A stretch of DNA of 64,000 nucleotides from Myxococcales bacterium (GTDB lineage Bacteria > Myxococcota_A > Polyangia > Haliangiales > Haliangiaceae): positions 310,001 to 374,000 of the forward strand of contig JADJUF010000039.1 of NCBI GenBank assembly GCA_016717005.1, given 5' to 3'. The notes beneath the pieces are model-generated. The model worked only from the letters and a program-made list of their open reading frames with translations. It ran no database searches and had not been told where the DNA came from. Both the position numbers and the translations under genes were made by a program. Below, in pieces: positions 51,793 to 60,951 of the stretch. Within the stretch, counting starts at the first letter, position 1, and every line of letters begins with the position of its first letter.

Positions 51793-54309
51793 CTACGGTG
51801 CCACGAGGCGCAGGCGCAGCTGGCGGGTCGCGGCGCCGCCGGTGACGCGCAGCAGCTCGGCGGCGCCGGCGGTGAGGGCGCCGGGGCCGACGACGTCGGC
51901 GACCAGCCAGGGGCCGTCGGCGGAGAAGGTGACCGGGGCGCCGTTCCACTGCGCGCCGGTGGTGGTGAGCGGGCCGGGGCCGCGGGCGTAGGTGAGGCCG
52001 CCAGCCTCGGTCAGCGTCGCGGCGGCGCCGGGCGCGCCGGCGCACGGGTAGAGCCACACCTCGCGGTCGTCGCCGATCGCGGCGGCGGTGACCAGGCCGG
52101 GCGCGGGCGCGGCGTCGACGACGGTGTCGACCTCGGGCGGGTACATCGCCAGCAGCGTGCAGTCGGGCACGAACGCCGGGATCTCGGCCATCGCGGCGGT
52201 GGCGGTGATCGGCGCAGCGCCGTCGCTGGTGACCGCGGCCCCGTCGAGGAGGCCGTACCAGGCGCCGGCCGGCAGCGCGACCGCGCGGCTCGTCGCGCCC
52301 TCGACCTGGATCGGCGCCACGGCGATGCGATCGCCGAGCAGGTACTCGTCCATCATCGTCCAGCCCGGCGCCCAGGTCGGGTAGTCGAGCACGAACGGCC
52401 GGAACAGCGGCGCGCCGGTCGCGGCGGCCTCGGCCGCCATCGCCAGCTGGTACGGCACCAGCTGCATGTGCAGCCGGGCCCAGCGCGCCAGGTGCGCGGT
52501 CGACGCCGCGTCGCGCTCCCAGCTCCAGTTCTCGCGGGCGCTGCGGCCGTGGTGGGTGCGCATCACCGGCGACAGCGCGCCGAAGGTCACCCACCGGAAC
52601 CACAGCTCCTTGGTCACCGGCACCGTGGTCTGGCTCATGTAGCCGGCGATGTCGTGGCCGAAGTACGGGAAGCCGGTCAGGCCCAGGCCGATGCCCATCG
52701 GGATCACCGACGGCAGGCCGTCGCCGTCGCTCCAGTCGGTCTGCTGATCGCCGGCCCACAGCACGTGCATGTAGGCCTGCGAGCCCAGGGACGCGGCCCG
52801 GGCGAAGAACAGGCGCTCGACGCCGTCGGCCGCCTCGGCGTCGCGCAGCAGGTCGAAGTTGAGCCGGGCCCAGTCGACCGCGTAGCGGTTGTGGTACGCG
52901 AGCGCGTCCTCGCCCGAGGCCAGCGTCGCGTCGGGCGGCAGCCACTCGGCGAAGTCGGCCATCCAGCCGTCGCTGCCGATCGCGATCGCGTCGTCGTAGA
53001 CGTCCGTGGCCCAGGTCACCGCGGCCGGGCTGGTCAGGTCGAGCATCGTCGAGTCGCGGAACTTCACGCCGGTGAACGTGTACGGCGTGCCGTCGGCGCG
53101 CTTGATCGTGTGGCCGAGCGCGATCGCCTCGTCGTGGACGTCGGCCTCGATGTCGAGGAACGTGTTGGCGTAGGTCAGGAACTTGAAGCCGGTCTGGTGC
53201 AGGTGGTCGGCCAGGCCCTCGAAGTCGGGGTAGATCGTGCGGTCGACCCGCCAGTCCTCCTCGAGGACGTAGCCAGCGCCGGCGCCGGTCTCGTCGTTGC
53301 CGCCGCGCCAGTCCTCGGTCCAGATCGCGCTGGTCGGCACGTCGGCGGCGCGCAGCGCGTCGGCGACCCGGCGCACGTTGACCTCGCCGTAGATCGCGTC
53401 GAGCCACGGCGCGAACGCGAACGCCGGCGGCACCTCGGGCCGCCCGACCCAGGCGGTCATGCGCGCGATCGCCTCGCGCGGGGTCGGCCCGACGAACAGC
53501 CGCAGCGCGAACGCGTGGTCCCAGACCTCGAGCACGGCCTCGTCGGGATCGACGTCGCCCAGCTCGAAGATCGCGCGGCGCGTGGTGTCGACCGCCAGCG
53601 CCCAGCCGCGCGACGACAACATCATCGGCATCGGCGTGTGGGTCGAGTGCCGGCGGCCCGTCAGGGCCCAGATGCCGTCGTAGACGTCGTCGTCGAGATC
53701 GGGCTTGCCGATGCCGTCCTCCTGCACCCACAGCGGCACGGTCTGGCCGCGGTGGTCGACCGCCCACGACTGGCCGCCGAGGCCCAGGAAGTGCTCGCCG
53801 GTGGCGCACTCGAACCCGAGCGCGACCCGGGTGCCGCCGGCCGGCGCGAGGTCGAGGTCGAGCGCGACCTCGCCGCCAGCACCGTCGGCGGTGACCACGA
53901 CCGCGCCGTGGCCGAGCAGCGCGCCGCCGCGATCGTGCAGCGCGAAGTCGACGCGGTCGGGGCCGGCCACGACCTCGCGCAGCGTGCGGGTGCCGGCCCA
54001 CGGCGTGTCCTCGTCGACGCCGAACCGGAACGCGCCGAAGCGCATCTCGACGCCGCCGGGCACGCCGCCGAGCACCGGCGCGGTGGCGCGGGTGGCGGCG
54101 AAGCCACGGCCGCCGTCGCCGCCGGCCAGGGTCTGCCACAAGACGACGCCGCCGCGGACCACCGCGATCCGGGCCGGCGCGTCCCAGACCCGGAGCTCGA
54201 GTTCACCCTGGGTGACGACGGCGGCGGGCGGGCTGGGCGGGTCATCGGCGCAGGCCGCGGCACCCAGGATGGCGGCGGCGGCGACCAGCGACATTCGACG
54301 GAGGTCCAT
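51793..54309 (-). CDS. Glycoside hydrolase family 31 lipoprotein (YihQ-like)
   Basis: An 838-residue GH31 alpha-glycosidase exported as a lipoprotein (lipobox GAAAC). The catalytic nucleophile is D452 in GSDGWMADFAEWLP and the acid/base D521 in WAGDQQTDW. Both contexts match E. coli sulfoquinovosidase YihQ closely. However, the Arg and Trp that clamp the sulfonate in YihQ (KRVMW segment) align with GYVLE here, so the substrate is probably not sulfoquinovose. ATG 54309 is chosen because TACCAT lies 7 nt upstream; the upstream ATG at 54318 is part of that box. Confidence 0.93.
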   Translation of the reverse strand: MDLRRMSLVAAAAILGAAACADDPPSPPAAVVTQGELELRVWDAPARIAVVRGGVVLWQTLAGGDGGRGFAATRATAPVLGGVPGGVEMRFGAFRFGVDEDTPWAGTRTLREVVAGPDRVDFALHDRGGALLGHGAVVVTADGAGGEVALDLDLAPAGGTRVALGFECATGEHFLGLGGQSWAVDHRGQTVPLWVQEDGIGKPDLDDDVYDGIWALTGRRHSTHTPMPMMLSSRGWALAVDTTRRAIFELGDVDPDEAVLEVWDHAFALRLFVGPTPREAIARMTAWVGRPEVPPAFAFAPWLDAIYGEVNVRRVADALRAADVPTSAIWTEDWRGGNDETGAGAGYVLEEDWRVDRTIYPDFEGLADHLHQTGFKFLTYANTFLDIEADVHDEAIALGHTIKRADGTPYTFTGVKFRDSTMLDLTSPAAVTWATDVYDDAIAIGSDGWMADFAEWLPPDATLASGEDALAYHNRYAVDWARLNFDLLRDAEAADGVERLFFARAASLGSQAYMHVLWAGDQQTDWSDGDGLPSVIPMGIGLGLTGFPYFGHDIAGYMSQTTVPVTKELWFRWVTFGALSPVMRTHHGRSARENWSWERDAASTAHLARWARLHMQLVPYQLAMAAEAAATGAPLFRPFVLDYPTWAPGWTMMDEYLLGDRIAVAPIQVEGATSRAVALPAGAWYGLLDGAAVTSDGAAPITATAAMAEIPAFVPDCTLLAMYPPEVDTVVDAAPAPGLVTAAAIGDDREVWLYPCAGAPGAAATLTEAGGLTYARGPGPLTTTGAQWNGAPVTFSADGPWLVADVVGPGALTAGAAELLRVTGGAATRQLRLRLVAP

Positions 54310-54316
54310 GGCCGCC

Positions 54317-54322
54317 ATGGTA
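54317..54322 (-). promoter_or_regulatory. Putative -10 box TACCAT
   Basis: TACCAT on the minus strand, 7 nt before ATG 54309; it overlaps the alternative start at 54318 and so argues against it. Confidence 0.45.
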
Positions 54323-54375
54323 CCCGGGAACCACGCCCCGCTCCGGTCCGCACGGCGCTCGGGGCAGCCCGCAGG

Positions 54376-54840
54376 TCAGCCGATCGCACCGATCAAGCGC
54401 ACGATGCCGTAGATCACGAGCCCGAACATCCCGAGCGCCAGCGCCGCGGCCCCGGCGACGGCCAGCCAGTCGTGCCAGTGGGACCGGCGCGCGGTGCGCG
54501 CCTCGAGGAGCGCCAGGTTCTTCGTGTTGGCCTGGATGGCGACGTCGGCCAGGTCGCCGACCACCGGGACCAGGCCGACCGCGGCGTCGACCCCGAGGTT
54601 GAGCAGCATGCGCGCGATGACGATCGGCGGCACCTTGCGGCGCACGGCGATCGTCACCAGGTAGCCGCCGAGCACCGCGGTGATCAGATCACCGACGCCG
54701 GGCAGCAGGAACCCGACCAGCGGGTCGAGGCCGCGGCGATCGAGCACGCTCACCAGCACGCGCGCGATCCGGAGATCGCGATCGACGACGGGCGCGGCCG
54801 CCGGCCGGGCCGGCACCGCGGGGGCCGCGACATTCGTCAT
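54376..54840 (-). CDS. DUF4112 membrane protein
   Basis: A 154-residue protein matching DUF4112: LVGFLLPGVGDLITAVLGGYL, then VDAAVGLVPVVGDLADVAIQANTKNLALLE, and a C-terminal membrane helix (WLAVAGAAALALGMFGLVIYGIV). The function is unknown. It is upstream of the GH31 gene on the same strand, with a separate promoter for GH31. GCAGG before the ATG is a modest ribosome site. Confidence 0.88.
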   Translation of the reverse strand: MTNVAAPAVPARPAAAPVVDRDLRIARVLVSVLDRRGLDPLVGFLLPGVGDLITAVLGGYLVTIAVRRKVPPIVIARMLLNLGVDAAVGLVPVVGDLADVAIQANTKNLALLEARTARRSHWHDWLAVAGAAALALGMFGLVIYGIVRLIGAIG

Positions 54841-55001
54841 CCTGCCATCGTGCGCACCATGGCGCGCGCCGCAAGGCCCTCGGCGCGTGCGCGCTGCCCG
54901 CTCGGTGTGCGCCTCCGCTCGGCGGGGCCCCGCGGTCGACGGCCTGGGGCCGTCGCCGCGGGATCGGTCCTTGCACTCGCGTCGACGCGGAGGATCCGAC
55001 C

Positions 55002-55271
55002 ATGCACCTGCTCTTGATGTTCGTCGTCGGCGTCATCGTCGGGACCGCCGCGCGGCTGGCCAGCCCTTCCCTCACCACCAGCGGGACCGTCACGGTGATC
55101 AGCCTGAGCGTCGCCGGCGCCGTGGTCGGCGGGTACATCGGCCAGACGTTCGGCACGTACGGGCTGCCGCCCCAGGCCGCGGCCGTGCTCGCGTCGCTGT
55201 TCGGCGCGGCGCTGGTGGTGACCGCGTACGCGACGTTCCCCCAGCGCGGCAGGTTCATGCGCCGCGTCTGA
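55002..55271 (+). CDS. Small membrane protein, GlsB/YeaQ-like
   Basis: An 89-residue protein with three hydrophobic helices and glycine-rich turns (FVVGVIVGTAARL, GAVVGGYIGQTFG), similar in plan to GlsB/YeaQ/YmgE stress membrane proteins, although the classical second half is changed. ATG 55002 follows a strong GGAGGAT ribosome site, so this gene has a leader, unlike many neighbours. Confidence 0.7.
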   Translation: MHLLLMFVVGVIVGTAARLASPSLTTSGTVTVISLSVAGAVVGGYIGQTFGTYGLPPQAAAVLASLFGAALVVTAYATFPQRGRFMRRV

Positions 55272-55286
55272 TCTGATCGCCCGCGG

Positions 55287-55736
55287 CTACCCGCGCTTGC
55301 CCAGGCCGATCAGCCGCTCGGGCGCGCCGATCGGCGCGGGCCCGGCGATCTGCTCGTGGTTGCAGTCCGAGGTCGGGTCGTTGGTGACCTGGGCCCGCAG
55401 CGCGCGGTTGTGCGCCATCAGCGTCTCGATCGCCGCCGGCGGCAGCGCGTGCGCGACCATGGCCTGGCGCCACAGCTCGAGCCGGCGATCGAAGTGCCCG
55501 CCGAGGATCGGCACGTGGCGGTGGGCCTCGCGGATCGGCCGGCCGGTGTAGGGCACGGCGCCGCCGAGCATGCGCGCCGCCAGCTCCCACTCGCGCTGGA
55601 TCAGCCGCGCGCGATCCTTGCCCGCGAACAGGAACCCGATCATCACGTCGGCGAACACCTGCTCGTAGAAGTCGGTGACCATCGCGCGCAGGCGGTCGCC
55701 GCCGACCTGCTCGAACAGCGACGCCGCGGCGGTCAC
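55287..55736 (-). CDS. Truncated hemoglobin
   Basis: A 149-residue globin of the truncated (2-on-2) family: LFEQVGGDRLRAMVTDFYEQVF at the N-terminus and REAHRHVPILGGHFDRRLELW around the proximal His. These proteins bind O2 or NO. The GTG start shares 4 bases (GTGA) with the stop of the upstream molybdopterin oxidoreductase gene, so the two are translated together. Co-occurrence suggests NO or nitrate/nitrite-related detoxification, but the reaction of the partner is not known. The C-terminal tail (DCNHEQIAG) is unusual. Confidence 0.88.
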   Translation of the reverse strand: MTAAASLFEQVGGDRLRAMVTDFYEQVFADVMIGFLFAGKDRARLIQREWELAARMLGGAVPYTGRPIREAHRHVPILGGHFDRRLELWRQAMVAHALPPAAIETLMAHNRALRAQVTNDPTSDCNHEQIAGPAPIGAPERLIGLGKRG

Positions 55737-57862
55737 GCCACCGCTCCCGCGGCCGCGCGCGCGACCGTCACGTCCTGGCCGGCCAGGATCGCGGTGCCGG
55801 TCAGCGCGTCGACGCAGGCCGGGTCGGTGACGTCGTTCATGCTGACGCCGGCGTGGGCGGCGGCGACCGCGAGGCGCGCGCCCTTGCGGTGGTGGCCCCA
55901 GCCGTGCGGCAGGCTGACCACGCCCGGCATGATCGACGTGGTCAGCTCGACCGGGACCTCGACCGCGCCGACCGCCGACGCCAGCCGCGCGGTGTCGCCG
56001 TCGGCCAGCCCCCGGGCGCCGGCGTCGTCGGGGTGCATCAGCAGCGTGCAGCGCGGCTTGCCCTTCACCAGCCGGGCGCTGTTGTGCATCCACGAGTTGT
56101 TGCTGCGCAGATCGCGCCGCCCGATCAGCGTCAGCGCGTCGGCCGGCCGACCCGCGGTCAGGGTCGCGTCGAGCCGCGCCAGGTCGCGCTGGTAGATCGC
56201 CGGCGCCAGCTGGACGCGGCGATCACGGTGGCGCAGGCGCGCGGGCAGGCGCGGCTCGAGCGCGCCGAGGTCGAGGCCGTGGGGCGCGGCCCGCAGCTTG
56301 GCCATCGACAGCCGGTGCGGCCCGGCCCGCAGGCCCAGCTCGAGGACACGCTCGGGCGGCAGCGCCCGGGCCGCGCGCACCGCCAGGTCGACCAGCGGCC
56401 CCGGCACGTACAGGCGCGCGGCCAGCTCGGCGCAGATCTCCCAGTCGTGGCGCTGGTCGTCGCCGCGCGCGAACACCGCCGGCGAGTAGCGCGCGACGTT
56501 GCGCACGCTGAAGGCCGCGAACGCGAGGTCGTAGTCGCTGCGCTCGAGCGCCGACGTCGGCGGCAGGATCACGTGCGCGTGCTGCGTGGTCTCGTTGAGG
56601 TGGGGATCGATCGAGACCATGAAGTCGAGCGTGGCCAGGGCCCGCTCGAGCCGCGGCCCGCCCGGCGCCGACAGCACCGGGTTGCCGGCGCTGGTGATCA
56701 GCGCCCGGATCTGGCCGGGGCCGGCGGTCTCGATCTCGTCGACCAGCGTCACCGCCGGCAGCTCGCCGCCGAACTCCGGCAGGCCGCGCACGCGGCTGTG
56801 CCAGCGCGCGAACCCGCCGTCGTAGCCGAGCGTGCGCGCCAGCGGCAGCGCGTCGATGGCCGGGGTCGTGAACATCAGCCCGCCGACGCGATCGAGCGCG
56901 CCCAGCACGACGTTGACCGCGTAGCACAGCCACGCGGCGACGCCGCCGAACGCCTGGGTGCACACGCCCAGCCGGCCGTAGACGACCGGGCGCTGGGCCG
57001 CGGCCAGCGCGCGCGCGACCGCGGTCACCTGCGCGGCCGTGATGCCGGTGGTGGCCGCGGTCCGCGCCGGCGGGTAGGCCCGCGCGATCGCCTCGAGCTC
57101 GGCCAGCCCGTCGGTGAAGCCGGCCAGGCGGCCCGGCCGCGCCAGCCCCTCGGCGAACAGCACGTGCAGCAGCGACAGCAGGAACAGCGCGTCGGTGCCA
57201 GGCCGGATGAACAGGTGCTGGCTGGCCAGCGCCGCGGTCTCGGTCGCGCGCGGATCGACGACGATCAGCGACCCGCCCCGGGCCAGGAGCGCCTTGAGCC
57301 GGCCCTTGACGTCGGGCGCGGTCATGATGCTGCCGTTGGACGCCAGCGGGTTGGCGCCGAGCGCGAGCATGCAGTCGGTGCGATCGAGGTCGGGCACCGG
57401 CATCAGCAGCTGATCGCCGAACATCGTCAGCGCCGCGAGCATGTGCGGGAGCTGATCGAGCGAGGTGGCCGAGTACGCGTTCCTGGTGCCGAGCTTGCGC
57501 AGGAGCAGCTGCCCGTAGGTGAGCAGGCCGAGGTTGTGGCCGGTCGGGTTGCCCTGGTAGACCGCGACGGCGTCCTTGCCGTGGTCCGTGCGGATCGCGC
57601 GCAGCCGGCGCGCGACCAGCTCGAGCGCCTCGTCCCAGCCGGCCTCGCGCCAGGTCGCGCCGTCGCGGATCATCGGCCGGCGCAGCCGGTCGGGATCGTG
57701 GTGCAGGTCGGCCAGCGCCGTGGCCTTGGGGCACAGGTAGCCGCGCGAGAACGGATCGTCGGCGTCGCCCCGGATCGAGGTCACCTGGGCGCCGTCCACG
57801 TCGATCGCGACGCCGCAGGTAGCCTCGCACAACGGACAGCTGCGATAATGCGTGGTGGCCAT
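55733..57862 (-). CDS. Molybdopterin oxidoreductase (DMSO reductase family)
   Basis: A 709-residue Mo/W-bisPGD enzyme. The N-terminal [4Fe-4S] ligands are C9-x2-C12-x3-C16-x27-C44, and GYLCPK is followed by the usual guanine-dinucleotide-binding regions (ALGANPLASNGS, VVDPRATETA). The Mo-ligand position in NAYSATSLDQLP is Ser-like and not Cys or Sec, which argues against a formate dehydrogenase. The C-terminal beta-barrel domain (TLLMHPDDAGARGLADGD, SLPHGWGHHRKG) is complete. No electron-transfer subunit is adjacent. It is co-translated with a truncated hemoglobin. The substrate is unknown. Confidence 0.92.
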   Translation of the reverse strand: MATTHYRSCPLCEATCGVAIDVDGAQVTSIRGDADDPFSRGYLCPKATALADLHHDPDRLRRPMIRDGATWREAGWDEALELVARRLRAIRTDHGKDAVAVYQGNPTGHNLGLLTYGQLLLRKLGTRNAYSATSLDQLPHMLAALTMFGDQLLMPVPDLDRTDCMLALGANPLASNGSIMTAPDVKGRLKALLARGGSLIVVDPRATETAALASQHLFIRPGTDALFLLSLLHVLFAEGLARPGRLAGFTDGLAELEAIARAYPPARTAATTGITAAQVTAVARALAAAQRPVVYGRLGVCTQAFGGVAAWLCYAVNVVLGALDRVGGLMFTTPAIDALPLARTLGYDGGFARWHSRVRGLPEFGGELPAVTLVDEIETAGPGQIRALITSAGNPVLSAPGGPRLERALATLDFMVSIDPHLNETTQHAHVILPPTSALERSDYDLAFAAFSVRNVARYSPAVFARGDDQRHDWEICAELAARLYVPGPLVDLAVRAARALPPERVLELGLRAGPHRLSMAKLRAAPHGLDLGALEPRLPARLRHRDRRVQLAPAIYQRDLARLDATLTAGRPADALTLIGRRDLRSNNSWMHNSARLVKGKPRCTLLMHPDDAGARGLADGDTARLASAVGAVEVPVELTTSIMPGVVSLPHGWGHHRKGARLAVAAAHAGVSMNDVTDPACVDALTGTAILAGQDVTVARAAAGAVA

Positions 57863-57889
57863 GGTGCTCCGGCCCGGCAGTGTAGCCCG

Positions 57890-59729
57890 ATGACGCCCAA
57901 GACGCTCGACGACATCCACCGCCTGCACCCGTGGGACCCGCGCCACGGCGCCGCGCCGTCGCTCGAGTTCCTGTGGCACTTCGAGCTGGCGGCGGCGCCG
58001 GCCGACGTGTGGCGCTGGACCGCCGACACCTCGCGGCTCAACCGCGCGCTCGGCACCGCCGAGATGACGTTCGAGGAGCGCGACGGCCGGCGCTTCGGCA
58101 CGTCGACCAGCGGCGGCCGCCACCACGCGTGGCACGAGGTGCCGTGGAACTGGGTCGCGGGCGAGTGGCTCGAGTGCGTGCGCGTGTACCGGCGCGGCTA
58201 CCCGCGCGCGATGCACGCGGTCCAGCGGGTCGAGCCGCGCGGCGCCGGGTCGACCTTCACCGCCTACTTCGGGTTCGCGCCGCGCGGCGTGCTCGGCGCC
58301 GGCGGCGATCAAGCTGGGGTTCGGCTCGCTCGAGCGCGGCTACCGGCGGGTGCTGGCCGACCTCGATCGCCAGGTGACCAGCCTGGCCCCAGTGCTGGCG
58401 CTGGCGCCGCCGCCGCTGCCGCCCGACACGCTGGCGCGGATCGCGACCATCCGCGCCGAGCTGATCGCCAAGGGGCTCGATCGCGCCGGCGTCGACCGCC
58501 TGGTCGAGTTCGTCACCACCGCCGACGACCTCGACGTCGGCCGGATCCAGGTGCGCGAGCGCGCGCGGGCCTGGGGCCTCGACGAGGATCGCCTGCTCGC
58601 GGTGTCCCTGCACGCGACCCGGGCCGGCCTGCTCGAGCTGTCGTGGGACCTGGTGTGCCCGCACTGCCGCGGCGCCGGCGGCGTGCCGGCGCTCGGCGCG
58701 CTGCCCAGCCACGGCCACTGCGAGCTGTGCCGGATCGACGTGCACGCCGATCGCGACAACGCCATCGAGATCACCTTCCGCGTCCACCGCTCGATCCGGG
58801 TCGTGCCCGAGCGGAGCTTCTGCAGCGCCGAGCCGGCCCGCAAGGATCACATCCGCGTGCAGTGGGTGGTCCCGGCCGGCGCCACCGCCGAGCTGGCCCC
58901 GACCCTGGCGCCGCGCCGCTACCGGGCCCGGGTCGAGGGCGCGGAGGAGTACGGCTACCTCGACGTCGCGCCGGCCGGCGCCGACCTTGTCGACTGGAAG
59001 GCCAGCGCTCCGCCCGACGCGCCGGCGGTGACGTCGACGCCGCGGCTGCGGCTGGCCAACGATCGCGCCGAGGACGCGGTGTTCATCGTCGAGGACGCCA
59101 CCTGGTCCGACGTGGCGCTGCGGCCGGGGCGGCTGCTGTCGTTCCAGGACTTCCGCGACCTGTTCAGCGAGGAGTACCTGGGCGCCGACGTCCAGCTCGC
59201 GATCGGCGAGCAGACGATCCTGTTCACCGACATGGTCGGCTCGACCGAGCTCTACGCGACCCGCGGCGACCCGGCGGCGTTCGTCGAGGTCCGCCGCCAC
59301 TTCGCCGAGGTGTTCCGGATCATCGCCGAGCACCGCGGCGCGGTCGTCAAGACCATCGGCGACGCCGCGATGGGCGCGTTCGGCGATCCGCTCGACGCGG
59401 TCCGGTGCGCCAAGGCGATCCACGATCGGTTCCCGCCCGGCTGCGCCGACTCGGTCGCGGTGCTGCGCATCTCGCTCAACACCGGGCCCTGCATCGCGGT
59501 GCGGCTCAACGCCAACATCGACTACTTCGGCGGCACGGTCAACGTGGCCGCGAAGCTCCAGGCCCTGGCCGAGGGCTGGCAGATCGCGATGGCGCGCGCG
59601 ACCTGCGACGCGCCAGGCGTGGCGGCGTGGCTGCGCGAGCAGGGCGCGGACCTCGAGGACGACGTCTACCGCTCGAAGGCGCTGCGCGATGAGGTCGCGG
59701 TCCAGCGCTGGACCGTGCACCGCCGCTGA
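57890..59729 (+). CDS. DUF5939-type class III nucleotide cyclase, split by a frameshift
   Basis: Two frames make one protein of about 610 residues. Residues 1-137 (MTPKTLDDIHRLHPWD..., FTAYFGFAPRGVLGAG) form an SRPBCC-like N-terminal domain, and IKLGFGSLERGYRRVLADLD continues in the next frame. Single-base insertion at about 58297-58307 restores the usual fusion. The middle has a Cys-rich zinc-like block (CPHCRGAGG, CELCRID). The C-terminal cyclase domain has FTDMVGSTELYA and KTIGDAAMGAF, with both metal-binding Asp residues, so catalysis is possible. The frameshift may be real or an assembly error. It is divergent from the molybdopterin gene, 27 bp away. Confidence 0.85.
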
Positions 59730-59730
59730 C

Positions 59731-59808
59731 GACGCGCTCAGCCGACGCGCTCAGCCGACGCGCTCAGCCGGCGCGATCAGCCCGCGCCCTCAGCCCGCGC
59801 GATCGAGC
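59731..59808. repeat. 13-bp tandem repeat spanning a gene end
   Basis: Three exact GACGCGCTCAGCC units followed by two or three degenerate ones (59731-59808). On the minus strand each unit contains a TGA in the same relative place as the PRMT-like gene stop (59790-59792), so the array looks like copies of that gene's 3' end. Confidence 0.8.
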
Positions 59809-60938
59809 GCGCGCAGGAGCGCGAGGATCTCGGCGCGCGCCTCGGCCGGCGCGCCGAACTGCGCCGGCAGCGCCGCGGCCAGCCGCGCGGCCAGCGCGTC
59901 GACGTCGACCGTCGCCGGGGGCTCGGCGCCCAGCGCGGCGGCCCAGGCCCGCAGGTGCGGTGGCGCCGGCAGCGGGCCGCCGCGGCGCACGCCCAGCTGC
60001 GCCAGCAGATCGTCGCGCTCGCCGACCAGCGCGTCGACCGCGTCCATCGTCCGCACGTCGGCGCCGTTGCGCACGGTCCAGGTCCAGGTGTCGCGCTCGA
60101 ACAGCACCCGCGGCACCAGCTCGATCGTCAGCGCGTCGCCGGACCGGGCCGGCAGCGGCGGCTCGAGCGGAAACACGGTCTGGACCCAGTGCGTCGCGGT
60201 GGCGCCGACCGCGCTGGTCAGCTCGATCCCGGGCGCGAGCGTGGCCACGAAGCTGACCGCGATCGCGGTGACCGGGCCGTCGACGGTGACCGGCGCCGTG
60301 GCCGTGAACGTCGTCGGCGCCGGCCCGGCCAGCGCGACCGTCGGCCCCGCGACCTCGGGCCCGACCAGATCGTCGGCCGTCAGCCGCGCGAGCGTCACGC
60401 GGTGGCGCAGGCGCTCGCCGAGCGCGCCGAGATCGAGCCCGCTCACGTCGGCCAGCGCCGCGAGATCGGCGGCGAGGCCGCGCGGTCGCGCCGCGGCGCA
60501 CACCAGCCGGTAGCTCCCTGGGATCGACACCGCGTCGGCGGTGCCCCAGGTCCGCGCGCGCCGGTACAAGCGGTGCGCGTCCTCGGCCGGCGCGAAGTGC
60601 CCGAGCAGCTCGGCCACGATCACCCGCGGCGGCCGCGGAAGGGCCTCGACCTCGAGCGCGTCGGCGCGGATCGGCACGACGACGTCGGCCAGGCCGTTGG
60701 CGGCGATCAGCGTCCGCGCCAGCGCGATCGCGCCGGTGCGCTCGATCGCGTAGACCACCGCCGCGCCGGCCCGGGCGGCCAGCATCGCCAGCACGCCGGT
60801 GCCGGTGCCCAGATCGACGACGACGTCGCCGGGGCGCACGGTCGCGGCGATCGCGCGCGCGTAGGCGTCGAGCCGGACCCGATCGAGCACCATCGCGGCC
60901 TGCTCGGCCGGATCGGCGTAGCCGAACAGGCTCGGCAC
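59790..60938 (-). CDS. PRMT-like SAM-dependent methyltransferase
   Basis: A 382-residue class I methyltransferase with the PRMT layout: LFGYADPAEQAAMVLDRVRLDAYARAI, SAM motif VVDLGTGTGVLAMLAARAG, acidic post-I ERTG, and the double-E-like loop VIVAELLGHFAPAED. A C-terminal beta-barrel (TFTATAPVTVDG, PGIELTSAVGATATHW) follows, as in arginine methyltransferases. The second glutamate (APAED) is present, so Arg methylation is plausible, but small-molecule substrates are possible too. The GTG start at 60938 lies 13 bp after the lipoprotein gene, so the two are probably co-transcribed. Confidence 0.85.
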   Translation of the reverse strand: MPSLFGYADPAEQAAMVLDRVRLDAYARAIAATVRPGDVVVDLGTGTGVLAMLAARAGAAVVYAIERTGAIALARTLIAANGLADVVVPIRADALEVEALPRPPRVIVAELLGHFAPAEDAHRLYRRARTWGTADAVSIPGSYRLVCAAARPRGLAADLAALADVSGLDLGALGERLRHRVTLARLTADDLVGPEVAGPTVALAGPAPTTFTATAPVTVDGPVTAIAVSFVATLAPGIELTSAVGATATHWVQTVFPLEPPLPARSGDALTIELVPRVLFERDTWTWTVRNGADVRTMDAVDALVGERDDLLAQLGVRRGGPLPAPPHLRAWAAALGAEPPATVDVDALAARLAAALPAQFGAPAEARAEILALLRALDRAG

Positions 60939-60951
60939 CGTCAGCCCCCGA

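Noticed and set aside
51793..54309. Annotation as sulfoquinovosidase
   Set aside because: The catalytic residues match YihQ, but the sulfonate-binding Arg/Trp segment does not. The general GH31 call is safer.
55733..57862. Formate dehydrogenase
   Set aside because: The Mo-ligand position is not Cys or Sec, and there are no FDH partner subunits.
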